From Fidelibacterota bacterium (GTDB taxonomy: Bacteria; Fidelibacterota; Marinisomatia; Marinisomatales; TCS55), in NCBI GenBank assembly GCA_012964665.1, contig DTTO01000002.1:1-49685 (forward strand): DNA of 49,685 bases, given 5' to 3'. The notes beneath the pieces are model-generated. The model saw only the letters and a program-made list of their open reading frames with translations. It ran no database searches and was not told the DNA's origin. Within the stretch, counting starts at the first letter, position 1; the number at the start of each line of letters is the position of its first letter. Below, piece after piece: positions 8,391 through 17,260 of the stretch. Both the position numbers and the translations under genes were made by a program.

Positions 8391-11300
8391 ATGAAAAAAA
8401 TAATTCATTTTATTTTATTTGCTTTCGCCAGCTTATTGTTTGCTGATTCGCTAGACGTAATTTTCAAGGACGGACTTACTTGGCGCAATATAGGCCCCTT
8501 CCGTGGGGGAAGATCACTCGCAGCTGCCGGTATCCCTACCAATCCACAAACATATTATTTTGGATCAGTAGGTGGCGGTATTTGGAAAACAGAAGATGGG
8601 GGCATGATTTGGGAAAATGTTTCCGATGGATATTTTAATACTGGTTCAGTTGGAGCCGTCGCCGTTTCTGAATCTGATCCAAATGTCGTTTATGTAGGAA
8701 TGGGTGAGGCCTGCATTCGACCCGTAATGACCTCTCATGGTGATGGGGTTTATAAATCCACTGATGCTGGTGAAACATGGATACATATTGGATTAAAAGA
8801 TACCAGAACAATTTCTTCAGTGTTGGTTCATCCGAAGGATCATAACACTGTTTATGTAGCCGTTCAAGGAGATCAATATCAGGCCAGTGAATCACGAGGA
8901 ATCTACCGTTCGGTTGATGGTGGTCAAACCTGGGAAAAAGTATTATATGTAAATGAACATGCTGGGGCTAGCGGACTTAGTATGGATCGTAATAATCCAC
9001 GTATTCTTTATGCAGCATTTTGGGATCACCAGCGCAAGCCATGGCAAATGCGCAGCGGTGGAGATGGTAGCGGTATTTATAAATCCTCTGATGGTGGAAA
9101 CACTTGGAATAAACTGACCAAAGGTCTTCCGGAAACAATGGGAAAAACTGATGTAAGTGTATCTGCTGCAAATTCTAAACGTGTGTATGTAATCGTGGAA
9201 GCTGAAAAAGGTGGACTTTTCCGTTCTGATGATGGAGGAAAAAGTTTCAAACGTGTTAATAGCGATCGCGTTCTTATCGCTCGCAGCTGGTATTATATCC
9301 ATGTTTTTGCTGACCCACAAGATGAGAATGTGGTTTACGTATTGAATGCTCCATTTATGAAATCCACAGATGGGGGGAAAACATTCACAAATGTTAGTGT
9401 GCCTCACGGAGATAACCATGGCCTTTGGATAAATCCTTTGGATAATCGAAATATGATTAATGCCAACGATGGTGGTGCAAATATATCATTCAATGGAGGA
9501 ATATCTTGGTCTACCCAAAAGAATCAACCGACAGCTCAATTCTACAGAGTAATCACAGATAATCGTTTCCCTTATTACGTATACGCAGGACAACAGGATA
9601 ATTCAAGTGTGGCTGTCCCAAGTCGAACTAACGGCCGTGGCATTGATTGGTCCGATTGGTATCGCGCTGCAGGCTGTGAGAGTGCTTATCTTGCCTTTGA
9701 TCCAGATAATCCTGTTACGGTTTATGGCGGCTGTTATCAAGGACTCATTGAGAAATTTGATATCATAACAAGGAAAAGTCGAAGCATTATGGCTTATGAA
9801 TACCTTGGGTTAGGATCTGTACCAAAAGATCAAAAATACCGATTCAACTGGAATGCGCCGATCATTGCTTCTCCTCATGACCCAAGTATAATCTATCATG
9901 CAGGCAATGTCGTTTTTAAAACTTTCGATGGTGGAAATTCATGGGATGTCATCAGCCCTGATCTAACTCGGAATGAAATTGAAAAACATGATCTTGGTGG
10001 TGTTCCATTCACAAATGAAGCCGCTGGCGGTGAAGTATATAACACCATTATGTACATGGTGGAATCCACCCATGAACCTGGCACTATCTGGACCGGTTCC
10101 GATGACGGTCTTATTCACGTTACTCAGGATGATGGAAAATCCTGGGAGAATGTAACCCCTCGAGGATTAGATGAAGGCATCATCAATGCGATCGAGATTT
10201 CACCTCATGATCCCGGGACAGTTTACTTCACATTCACCCGGTATAAGTTTGGTGATCTGTCTCCTTCTATTTATCGAACCACAAATTATGGTAAAAGTTG
10301 GACGCAGCGGACTAAAGGTATAAATGGCAATGCTTTTGTAAGAGTGGTTCGAGAAGATCCGGTTCAGAAAAATCTTCTTTATGCAGGAACCGAAACTGGC
10401 CTTTATATTTCCTTTAACGGTGGAAAATTATGGGAACAATTTCAGTTGAATCTGCCTGTCGTCCCAATCACCGATCTAACGATAAGGAACAATGATCTGG
10501 TAGCTTCCACTCAAGGGCGTGCTTTTTGGATATTGGATGATTTGACCCCGATACATCAGTATAAGGATGAGTTAAATAAAAAAGATTTTCATCTATTTAA
10601 ACCAAGATATGCAATTCGTACACAAGGTGGAAGTGGTAAATCTAAAGTGATGGGTGAAAATCCACCCAATGGAGCTGTTTTACTTTATCATTTAGCTGAA
10701 AAGCCAGATAAAGAAATAAAGATAAAATTGGAAATATTAGATAATAATGAGACTGTTATCCGAACTGTTACAAATAAAAGCGGAAAACCAGCAAAATCCT
10801 TTGGAGAGTCCTATAAGTCTGCAACAATTCCTGCCAAAAAAGGTATGAATCGATTTATATGGAATTATCGAATCAATGACTTATCTACTGTACCGGATGT
10901 TTCGTTTTACGGTGGGTATGCAGGATACCGTGTTGGCCCAGGGTACTATTCGGTTCGATTAACCGTTGGCGATGAATCTATGTCACAATCATTTGAGGTC
11001 CGCCAAGATCCCCGTGTAGATATTCGTGATCGTGATTCAAAAGTTCATCAAAATATGTTGTCCGATCTATATGGACAAATAGATAATCTGCATCAATCAA
11101 TTGTTAAAGCGAGAAATATCCGTGAGCAGATTAAAACAATGAACGAATTGCTGAAATCAAATGAAGATCTGGAAAATTTGATTCAAGCAGGTGAAAAAGC
11201 AATAGAAGCTATTGATACGTGGGAAGGTAACGTGGTACAAACCAAAATGGAAACATTCCAGGATGTAGTCAATTTTCTGAATCGGCTCAACGCACATATG

Positions 11301-11495
11301 TTGGATCTACTTAGTACAATTGACAGTTCAGACCCACCCCTCACTCAGGGCCAGCGTATACGCTTTTCAGACCTATCGGAGGAATGGCAATCCTATAAGA
11401 AAAAATTGGATAATATTTTAAATGAAGAGGTTCAAGAATATAATCAGCTTTATAAACAGGAAGGGCTTCCAGCTGTTATTATACCTGATAAATAA
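8391..11495 (+). CDS. Exported BNR/sortilin-type beta-propeller protein
   Basis: Large secreted protein of 1034 residues with a clear signal peptide (KKIIHFILFAFASLLFA). About the first 700 residues hold eleven or so Asp-box/BNR repeats of the kind S-x-D-G-G-x-T-W, for example KTEDGGMIWENV, KSTDAGETW, RSVDGGQTW, KSSDGGNTW, RSDDGGKSF and KTFDGGNSW. These should build one or two propellers of the VPS10/sortilin or photosystem-II-stability-factor type. A beta-rich linker follows (about 730-860), then a helical, coiled-coil-like C-terminal part (about 880-1030). Related proteins are often called glycosyl hydrolases, but no catalytic residues can be assigned. It probably acts in the periplasm or at the cell surface. 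Confidence 0.85.
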   Translation: MKKIIHFILFAFASLLFADSLDVIFKDGLTWRNIGPFRGGRSLAAAGIPTNPQTYYFGSVGGGIWKTEDGGMIWENVSDGYFNTGSVGAVAVSESDPNVVYVGMGEACIRPVMTSHGDGVYKSTDAGETWIHIGLKDTRTISSVLVHPKDHNTVYVAVQGDQYQASESRGIYRSVDGGQTWEKVLYVNEHAGASGLSMDRNNPRILYAAFWDHQRKPWQMRSGGDGSGIYKSSDGGNTWNKLTKGLPETMGKTDVSVSAANSKRVYVIVEAEKGGLFRSDDGGKSFKRVNSDRVLIARSWYYIHVFADPQDENVVYVLNAPFMKSTDGGKTFTNVSVPHGDNHGLWINPLDNRNMINANDGGANISFNGGISWSTQKNQPTAQFYRVITDNRFPYYVYAGQQDNSSVAVPSRTNGRGIDWSDWYRAAGCESAYLAFDPDNPVTVYGGCYQGLIEKFDIITRKSRSIMAYEYLGLGSVPKDQKYRFNWNAPIIASPHDPSIIYHAGNVVFKTFDGGNSWDVISPDLTRNEIEKHDLGGVPFTNEAAGGEVYNTIMYMVESTHEPGTIWTGSDDGLIHVTQDDGKSWENVTPRGLDEGIINAIEISPHDPGTVYFTFTRYKFGDLSPSIYRTTNYGKSWTQRTKGINGNAFVRVVREDPVQKNLLYAGTETGLYISFNGGKLWEQFQLNLPVVPITDLTIRNNDLVASTQGRAFWILDDLTPIHQYKDELNKKDFHLFKPRYAIRTQGGSGKSKVMGENPPNGAVLLYHLAEKPDKEIKIKLEILDNNETVIRTVTNKSGKPAKSFGESYKSATIPAKKGMNRFIWNYRINDLSTVPDVSFYGGYAGYRVGPGYYSVRLTVGDESMSQSFEVRQDPRVDIRDRDSKVHQNMLSDLYGQIDNLHQSIVKARNIREQIKTMNELLKSNEDLENLIQAGEKAIEAIDTWEGNVVQTKMETFQDVVNFLNRLNAHMLDLLSTIDSSDPPLTQGQRIRFSDLSEEWQSYKKKLDNILNEEVQEYNQLYKQEGLPAVIIPDK

Positions 11496-11555
11496 TTTCA
11501 AGATGATTTTCTTTTCCACATTTTGATCGATGAAAGTATTTGATTTTATAATTGG

Positions 11556-12584
11556 TCAATCCCAAAAGTGAATTCTATCTTCAGGTATAAATCCGGATAA
11601 ATTTTCACGCACGAATACCTCAACAGCTTCACGATCAGATTGAGAGACTGTTATTACACCAGCATCATTAATGTACTTTTGATAATACAATTTTGATTCT
11701 GGTTTTGTTTTTCGAATCCGGTTAAAATAATCCTGTCCCATTCGAAAAACTCCTACTGTGATATCAAAAATTTCATTAAAACTAATTTCTGATTTTATTT
11801 GATTCAATAAATCCAAATAATCTTTCTCCCAATCTGAATAAAGTAGTATAGGATCAAAGCACAACCGTACTCGCCAACCCTTTTTGATTGCTTTTTGCAC
11901 TGCTTTTAGACGCTTTATTAATGGAGGTGTATCCAGTTCATTTTTATTTACCACTTTTTCGGGGGAAAGAGTCCATGCCAATAAAACCTGGTCAGTTGAT
12001 TCTATATCGCTTATAGAATCAAACATTGTACTTTTGGATCGAATTTCTAAATTCAGATCAGGTTGTGTTTTTGAATATTCAATCCACAATCGAGTCATAG
12101 GCAGAATATTTTCGAATGCCAACAAATCTGTGTTATAAGAAATAGACAACATTAATGGTTCATCCAGGTAGGGGCGAATTTTTATTTCGGATTCTACAGC
12201 CTTTTCCATATCGTCCTGATTCACGAACACCACTATATTGGCTGATGGATACATTCCCTGCAAAAAACAGTAATCACAATTATACAGGCAATTCAAAATC
12301 GGGGTGTTGTAATAAAAATTTCTAAAACCACCATCTTGAAGCATATTCGACCCTTTATAAATGAATGGTGGTTTTTTCACGGCAAGAATCAATTTCATGG
12401 AGCGCTTTTGGGTTTGAAAATCCTGCCCTGGGCGGTTAAACACGGATTTATAATCTGGGATCTCTACCACTTTTGAATTGGAAAACCGATCCAAACACAG
12501 ATTAGTGAATTCATACTCTTTGGCCGCAGATTCCAAATAAATATGAGAAAAATCAGGTAGAAAATAATTCTCGGATCGACTCAA
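11556..12584 (-). CDS. Radical-SAM protein of the spore photoproduct lyase family
   Basis: Protein of 342 residues, equal in length to Bacillus SplB. The [4Fe-4S]-binding CxxxCxxC is C99, C103, C106 in NCLYNCDYCFLQG. The opening LPDFSHIYLE is also SPL-like. Spore photoproduct lyase reverses the 5-thyminyl-dihydrothymine lesion in DNA. Its hydrogen-donor Cys normally lies in a CTSD-like motif. Here the matching stretch reads SYNTDLLAFE, so the Cys position appears to be Tyr. Y105 is kept and the second conserved Tyr is F107. Start is TTG at 12584 with AAAGGA upstream. The first 32 bases overlap the nucleosidase-like gene. The activity may therefore differ from true SPL. Confidence 0.8.
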   Translation of the reverse strand: MSRSENYFLPDFSHIYLESAAKEYEFTNLCLDRFSNSKVVEIPDYKSVFNRPGQDFQTQKRSMKLILAVKKPPFIYKGSNMLQDGGFRNFYYNTPILNCLYNCDYCFLQGMYPSANIVVFVNQDDMEKAVESEIKIRPYLDEPLMLSISYNTDLLAFENILPMTRLWIEYSKTQPDLNLEIRSKSTMFDSISDIESTDQVLLAWTLSPEKVVNKNELDTPPLIKRLKAVQKAIKKGWRVRLCFDPILLYSDWEKDYLDLLNQIKSEISFNEIFDITVGVFRMGQDYFNRIRKTKPESKLYYQKYINDAGVITVSQSDREAVEVFVRENLSGFIPEDRIHFWD

Positions 12585-13374
12585 ATATATGATTCCTTTC
12601 TTTTTTTGAATTGGGCTTTTTGATAAAATATGGAGCCAATCTTTCTAAATCATTCTCAGTTAGTTTTATATAATTTTCGGTCCACTCCATTAATTGATGC
12701 GTCTGGGTCTCTGTTAAACTGAGTTGTGAAGCCCCTCTTTGGATCATATCGAAGACTTTGTCAGATAAAATAACATTATTTGTCAATACATGATGATCCA
12801 AACTAACCAAAATGGATTTGATTAAATCAATCTGTTTAGCGATCAATCCAGTTACGTCAATAATTCGCCGCCAATCATCGATATCCATATGGTCCGAAAC
12901 CAATTTTAAAAATACCAACCGATGTAGCGGCACATATCGTGACATTTCTCGGAAAATCACACTCCCTTCCATATCCACTAATCCAGTAAAGCAATCTCTA
13001 TCTTTGTTTACACTCTTGGCCACTGTAGTAAGACTTAATTCTGTAAGTGGATGTCTACATAAAATATCTGGAATAAAGCATTGTTTGTTTTCTTCATCAA
13101 AAATGACATTCACACGATACAATTCCCCGATTTTAGTTTGATGTGGATTGCCGCCTGCAATTCCCACATTGACCACTATCGTTTGATCAAAATTTGAATA
13201 GACTTGATGCAGGTTTTGAAGTCTTTCTTTTGTTTTATCTCTACCAACTCCTGTAATCAATAGAGAAATATTATTGTTTTGATATAGGTGGGTTTTCGAA
13301 TCTTTTCTAAGTCCAAATACTTCAATGATGGGCAGTGCTTCGGCCTTCAAGGCCGTTAATATTAGAAAATGCAA
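12553..13374 (-). CDS. Nucleosidase/nucleoside phosphorylase-like protein (MTA/SAH nucleosidase superfamily)
   Basis: Protein of 273 residues. The N-terminal two thirds follow the PNP/MTAN fold: LILTALKAEA with E12 at the catalytic acid/base position of MTAN, a VVNVGIAGG loop, VDMEGS with E136 at the ribose-binding Met-Glu site, and KLVSDHMD with D161 at the catalytic Asp. It is longer than E. coli MTAN by about 40 residues, with an added helical C-terminus (about 190-273). MTAN-type enzymes hydrolyse methylthioadenosine, S-adenosylhomocysteine and 5'-deoxyadenosine, the radical-SAM by-product. The start is TTG at 13374 without a clear ribosome-binding site. Its 3' end overlaps the SPL-like gene by 32 bases, suggesting a shared process. 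Confidence 0.75.
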   Translation of the reverse strand: MHFLILTALKAEALPIIEVFGLRKDSKTHLYQNNNISLLITGVGRDKTKERLQNLHQVYSNFDQTIVVNVGIAGGNPHQTKIGELYRVNVIFDEENKQCFIPDILCRHPLTELSLTTVAKSVNKDRDCFTGLVDMEGSVIFREMSRYVPLHRLVFLKLVSDHMDIDDWRRIIDVTGLIAKQIDLIKSILVSLDHHVLTNNVILSDKVFDMIQRGASQLSLTETQTHQLMEWTENYIKLTENDLERLAPYFIKKPNSKKERNHIFESIRELFST

Positions 13375-13401
13375 AATTAGTTAAACATTAATTTGGGCTA
13401 A

Positions 13402-13680
13402 TCACCCAAAGGAAAAATGTTTGTATACGGCCTGTCGAACTTTCCATGTACATTTGAGTCCTCGCGGGAATACAACAAAATCCCCTGGTCCAATGGATAC
13501 GATTTTTCCATCTATGGTGGTAATATCAACTTGTCCTTCTAAGATATAGCAGGATTCCTGTTCGATATATTCCCATGGAAATTCCGATGCCTCACAGGAC
13601 CAGGTTGGCCATGATCGAACCTCTTTTTCCAATATTTCTTTTTCACTCAAATACTTTACAGTAATCTCAGACATTGACAT
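13402..13680 (-). CDS. Cupin-domain protein (Cupin_3/DUF861 type)
   Basis: Small single-domain cupin of 92 residues. It fits the Cupin_3 pattern: SWPTWSCEASEFPWEY, then ESCYILEGQVDITTIDG, IGPGDFVVFPRGLKCTWKV and a terminal YKHFSFG. Proteins of this type include ureidoglycolate and EutQ-like enzymes, but most are uncharacterised. Metal ligands are less complete than in classic cupins: E59-like residues are present while the first-motif histidines are absent. It overlaps the upstream alpha/beta hydrolase by 14 bases and lies 27 bases before the nucleosidase-like gene, so it belongs to this operon. Substrate is unknown. Confidence 0.82.
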   Translation of the reverse strand: MSMSEITVKYLSEKEILEKEVRSWPTWSCEASEFPWEYIEQESCYILEGQVDITTIDGKIVSIGPGDFVVFPRGLKCTWKVRQAVYKHFSFG

Positions 13681-14515
13681 CCTCCTTCAAAAAACTACGC
13701 AATTGGTTCACCATTTCAACACTATGTGTACGGGCATTGGTAACAAGATCTACCAATTCACAGTTGGGTAGTAATTCGGCTATTTTTACTGTATTCTCGT
13801 ATCCATGCAACACATCTTGCGAACCAGTAAATATTAACACTTTTTGATGGATGTTTCCCAATTTCTCCCAAATTTTGTATTTTGAACAATTGAGAGCTGA
13901 CCGCCTCATTCGGCTAGGATTCCCTTGATCAAGTGCACGTGCATATTTTTCATACTGTTTCGGATCAGCTTCCATATTTATATACTTTTTTTTCATATAC
14001 CATTTTGCCAATGGCTTAATAAAATAGAAAAGAATCGGCGGTACCATACGTATAATCCAGAGCCAATATCTTGGTGCTTGGAATTCCGCATTGGGACCGA
14101 TCAGCACGGCCATTGTTGGGCTTACTTTCATTTTGCTCATGGCATCCAAAATAACAGTGCCTCCTAAGGAACTACCAAACAAAATGTAAGGTTTATCAAA
14201 CAAATTGTGATAGACCAATACAGACGAAAGATCATCACCAAGGGATGCAATACTGAGATCTTGTTCAACCGGATGTTTCGCTGATCCTTTTTCGCGAGTC
14301 TCCAAATAATAAATCTCAAAGTCTTTCGTCATTTCTTTCAGTACGTTTTCCCAGCTATCGATGATTGACACCCATCCTGGAAGGAAAATTAACGGTGGAA
14401 ATGGGGAAGGGTTTGCTGGACGATAATGAATCTCAAATAATTTAATATTATCAGCGCCGGGTACACATCCAATAGAAAAGGAAGCCCCTTCAGCAGAAAA
14501 ACGGGAAAAGTCCAT
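13667..14515 (-). CDS. Alpha/beta-hydrolase fold protein
   Basis: Cytoplasmic serine-hydrolase-like protein of 282 residues with no signal peptide. The oxyanion-hole segment is FLPGWVS (about 44-50). The nucleophile elbow is GSSLG with S116. The acid is probably the Asp of TGSQDVLHGYEN, and the catalytic His lies in TNARTHSVEMV. A cap region with basic and aromatic residues (about 150-200) separates the two halves. The substrate cannot be told; esterase, lipase and peptidase-like members all share this layout. It overlaps the cupin gene and follows the isoaspartyl methyltransferase by 20 bases. Confidence 0.85.
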   Translation of the reverse strand: MDFSRFSAEGASFSIGCVPGADNIKLFEIHYRPANPSPFPPLIFLPGWVSIIDSWENVLKEMTKDFEIYYLETREKGSAKHPVEQDLSIASLGDDLSSVLVYHNLFDKPYILFGSSLGGTVILDAMSKMKVSPTMAVLIGPNAEFQAPRYWLWIIRMVPPILFYFIKPLAKWYMKKKYINMEADPKQYEKYARALDQGNPSRMRRSALNCSKYKIWEKLGNIHQKVLIFTGSQDVLHGYENTVKIAELLPNCELVDLVTNARTHSVEMVNQLRSFLKEDVNV

Positions 14516-14535
14516 TAGCTGACCACACTATGGAT

Positions 14536-15258
14536 TTACTTCTGATGTACCATAGGAACAAATCGAACTGGCAAAACATTCTTTTTTTGAATTTTTCCGG
14601 ATTTACTTTTAGTTAGAACCACAATTTCCTGCCAATTCGTTCCAACTGGAAGCACCATCTTTCCGCCCGGCTTAAGCTGATCAATAAGTGCTTTTGGGAT
14701 TTCCGCCGGTGCTGCCGTGCCAATAATTCTGTCAAATGGTGCTTCTTCCGGCCAACCTTTATATCCGTCGCCCCAACGGACAGTAACATTATTATAACTC
14801 AAAGCTTTCAATGTGCTATCTGCACGTTCTGCAAGCATCTTTACAATTTCAATTGTATAAACGTGTTTCACTAGCGGACTTAGTACTGCTGCCTGATAGC
14901 CGGATCCTGTGCCAATTTCCAATACCTTATATGTGGAATCCACATCCAGTGTTTCTGTCATGAATGCTACAATATAGGGCTGGGAAATTGTTTGGCCTTT
15001 ACCGATGGGCAAGGCATTATCCTGGTATGCATAATCTGCCACCCCATCAGGAACAAAACGATGCCGCGGCGTGTTTTGCATCACATCAATCACCTGATTA
15101 TTCGATATGCCTCGTCTGATAATTTGTTCACGGACCATTTTTTTCGTCCAATTCTTCCAATCGGTTTCCTGAGAAAATCCCAGTGTAATTATTGGTAGAA
15201 GTTGGAACAGCCATTTTATTTTGCCTATGATTCTCTTTTTCTTTGAATAAATCCGCAT
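14536..15258 (-). CDS. pcm: Protein-L-isoaspartate O-methyltransferase with signal peptide
   Basis: This enzyme methylates isoaspartyl residues in aged proteins with S-adenosylmethionine, starting their repair. It is 240 residues; the PCMT domain begins near residue 35. The SAM-binding motif VLEIGTGSGYQAAVL, the pre-motif LPIGKGQTISQPYIVAFM and the motif PGGKMVLPVG are all intact. Unlike E. coli Pcm, it has a basic N-terminus (KKKRIIGKIKW) then a hydrophobic stretch ending near GFSQ, which reads as a signal peptide. Export would be odd for a SAM-dependent enzyme. It heads the five-gene minus-strand unit. The ATG at 15258 is the chosen start. Confidence 0.9.
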   Translation of the reverse strand: MRIYSKKKRIIGKIKWLFQLLPIITLGFSQETDWKNWTKKMVREQIIRRGISNNQVIDVMQNTPRHRFVPDGVADYAYQDNALPIGKGQTISQPYIVAFMTETLDVDSTYKVLEIGTGSGYQAAVLSPLVKHVYTIEIVKMLAERADSTLKALSYNNVTVRWGDGYKGWPEEAPFDRIIGTAAPAEIPKALIDQLKPGGKMVLPVGTNWQEIVVLTKSKSGKIQKKNVLPVRFVPMVHQK

Positions 15259-15430
15259 TCATTATCCAATTTAAATATTCTTTATTTATGATGGGAAAAG
15301 GAGTTGATATGCATTTGAACCATTTATACGGCAAGTTAAACGGTGAAATACATATAACTCAATGGCTAACTGCGAAAATGAAAAAGATATGTAATGGAAA
15401 GGGATTAACTCCCCATTTTGAGTGCTTTAA

Positions 15431-17188
15431 TTATTTGTCCTTATCAACAATTCTGATGTTCAGCTCGGCCAATTGCTCATCAGAAACAGAATTGGGTGAT
15501 TCATCCATGGGCGATGTAGCAGAAGTTGTTTTTGGAAAAGCAATTACATCTCTAATATTATTGCTTCCAGCAAGAAGCATAACGATGCGGTCAAATCCAA
15601 AAGCAATGCCGCCATGGGGCGGTGCACCATATTTCAGGGCTTCCAATAAAAATCCAAAACGAGCCTTCGATTCTGCTTCGTCCATACCTAATAATTCAAA
15701 GATTTTAGATTGGATATCGGGACGATGATTTCGAATTGATCCCCCTGCAATTTCATAACCATTCATCGTAAGATCATAGCCACGGGATTTTAAATTGCCG
15801 GGATCGGTATCCAAATCCTCTATATTTTTAGTGGAAGGCGCGGTAAATGGGTGATGCCTTGCCAAATAGCGATTTGATTCATCATCAAATTCAAACATGG
15901 GAAATTCAGTCACCCAAATGGGTTCGTAAATACCGGAAGGCAATAACCCTTCTTGTTTTGCTACCTCAACTCGCAAGGCACCTAAAGCCACCAGTGTAAT
16001 TTCCTTTTTATCACCGATCATAAAAATTATATCACCCTCATTTATTCCCACATCAGCCATCAGTGCTTTTTGATTTTCTTCACTAAAAAACTTTGATATG
16101 CCCCCTGTAAGCTGTCCTTTTTCAGCCTTCATCCAAGCCAATCCTTTTGCCTGGTATTTTTTTACAAAGTCCGTAAACCCATCAATATTCTTTCGAGAAT
16201 ATTTGCTGCCTCCGGGGACTACCAATCCCCTTACCATTTCAACTGATTTAAAAGCATTGAATTCAGACTGATCCGTAAATGATTTTATGTTATGTAAGAA
16301 TAAATCAAAACGAGTGTCTGGCTTATCCGACCCATACTTGTCCATAGCTTCATCCCAGGTTAATCTTGGGAAGGGATCGGGCAAATCCACATCAATCACT
16401 TTTTTAAATATGTGACGGGTTAAGCTCTCCATCTGAGTATAAATAGCTTCTTCATCTACAAAGGACATTTCAATATCAATCTGTGTGAATTCAGGCTGGC
16501 GTTCCGCACGTAAATCTTCATCCCGGAAACATTTTACAATTTGGAAGTAGCGGTCATAACCGGAAATCATCAAAATCTGTTTATAAATTTGTGGCGATTG
16601 AGGCAGTGCATAAAATTTGCCGTGATGAATGCGGCTGGGAACCAAATAATCCCGTGCGCCTTCTGGTGTAGATTTCATAAGAACTGGAGTTTCTATTTCG
16701 ATAAAATTTTGATCGGACAAATAACTGCGAGTTTCCTGGTAAGCCCTATGTCGGGTCATCAAGTTATCCTGTAGTTCATCATTACGTAATTCTAGATAGC
16801 GGTATTTAAGTCGCAAATTTTCTTCCGCACTATTCCGGTCATAAATAACGAATGGCAGGGGGGCCGCCTCATTTAGTATTTCCATTTCGGTAACGATTAC
16901 TTCAATCTCTCCTGTTGTTAAATCGGGATTGTCCGCACCTTTACCTCGTTCCTGCACTGTACCTGCGATCGAAAGCACATCTTCTAAAGATAGTTTTTTT
17001 GCGGATTCAAATTCACCATTATAATTTTCACTATTGAAAATAATCTGGGTTTTTCCATAACGATCTCGAAGATCAATAAATATGACTTGTCCATGCAACC
17101 GGACAGTGTTTACCCACCCATTGAGATTGACTGACTCCCCAATGTGGTCTTTACGAAGTTCACCGCATGTGTGAGTACGTTTTAGCAT
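15431..17188 (-). CDS. aspS: Aspartyl-tRNA synthetase, possibly non-discriminating
   Basis: Class IIb synthetase that charges tRNA(Asp). The length, 585 residues, is normal for the bacterial type with its GAD insertion domain. An OB-fold anticodon domain lies at about 1-105. Motif 2 is FRDEDLRAERQPEFTQ and motif 3 is GIAFGFDRIVML. Two anticodon-domain residues matter: H32 (RLHGQ) and G84 (RGKGAD) occupy positions that are L30 and K81 in the discriminating E. coli enzyme, and His and Gly in the non-discriminating Pseudomonas enzyme. It may thus also form Asp-tRNA(Asn) for GatCAB. The 172-base gap downstream (15259-15430) holds no gene that I can support. Confidence 0.96.
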   Translation of the reverse strand: MLKRTHTCGELRKDHIGESVNLNGWVNTVRLHGQVIFIDLRDRYGKTQIIFNSENYNGEFESAKKLSLEDVLSIAGTVQERGKGADNPDLTTGEIEVIVTEMEILNEAAPLPFVIYDRNSAEENLRLKYRYLELRNDELQDNLMTRHRAYQETRSYLSDQNFIEIETPVLMKSTPEGARDYLVPSRIHHGKFYALPQSPQIYKQILMISGYDRYFQIVKCFRDEDLRAERQPEFTQIDIEMSFVDEEAIYTQMESLTRHIFKKVIDVDLPDPFPRLTWDEAMDKYGSDKPDTRFDLFLHNIKSFTDQSEFNAFKSVEMVRGLVVPGGSKYSRKNIDGFTDFVKKYQAKGLAWMKAEKGQLTGGISKFFSEENQKALMADVGINEGDIIFMIGDKKEITLVALGALRVEVAKQEGLLPSGIYEPIWVTEFPMFEFDDESNRYLARHHPFTAPSTKNIEDLDTDPGNLKSRGYDLTMNGYEIAGGSIRNHRPDIQSKIFELLGMDEAESKARFGFLLEALKYGAPPHGGIAFGFDRIVMLLAGSNNIRDVIAFPKTTSATSPMDESPNSVSDEQLAELNIRIVDKDK

Positions 17189-17208
17189 TTGCTTAATTAT
17201 TTTTATTT

Positions 17209-17237
17209 AAAAAAAAACCGCTCAAAGTTACGAGCGG
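17209..17237 (-). terminator. Intrinsic terminator of the atp operon
   Basis: On the minus strand CCGCTC (17237-17232), an 8-base loop, and GAGCGG (17223-17218) form a GC-rich stem followed at once by nine T. It sits 24 bases after the atpC stop and just before the aspS start. It should end the long ATP-synthase transcript and insulate aspS. Confidence 0.9.
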
Positions 17238-17260
17238 CTGAATTATGATTGAATTGGAAT

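Noticed and set aside
8391-11495. Calling the BNR-repeat protein a sialidase or glycosyl hydrolase
   Set aside because: Asp-box repeats alone do not show catalysis, and no catalytic triad could be placed.
15243-15728. A 161-residue plus-strand open frame beginning in the gap between pcm and aspS
   Set aside because: Most of it is antisense to the conserved C-terminus of aspS. A GGAG before an internal ATG is not enough support.
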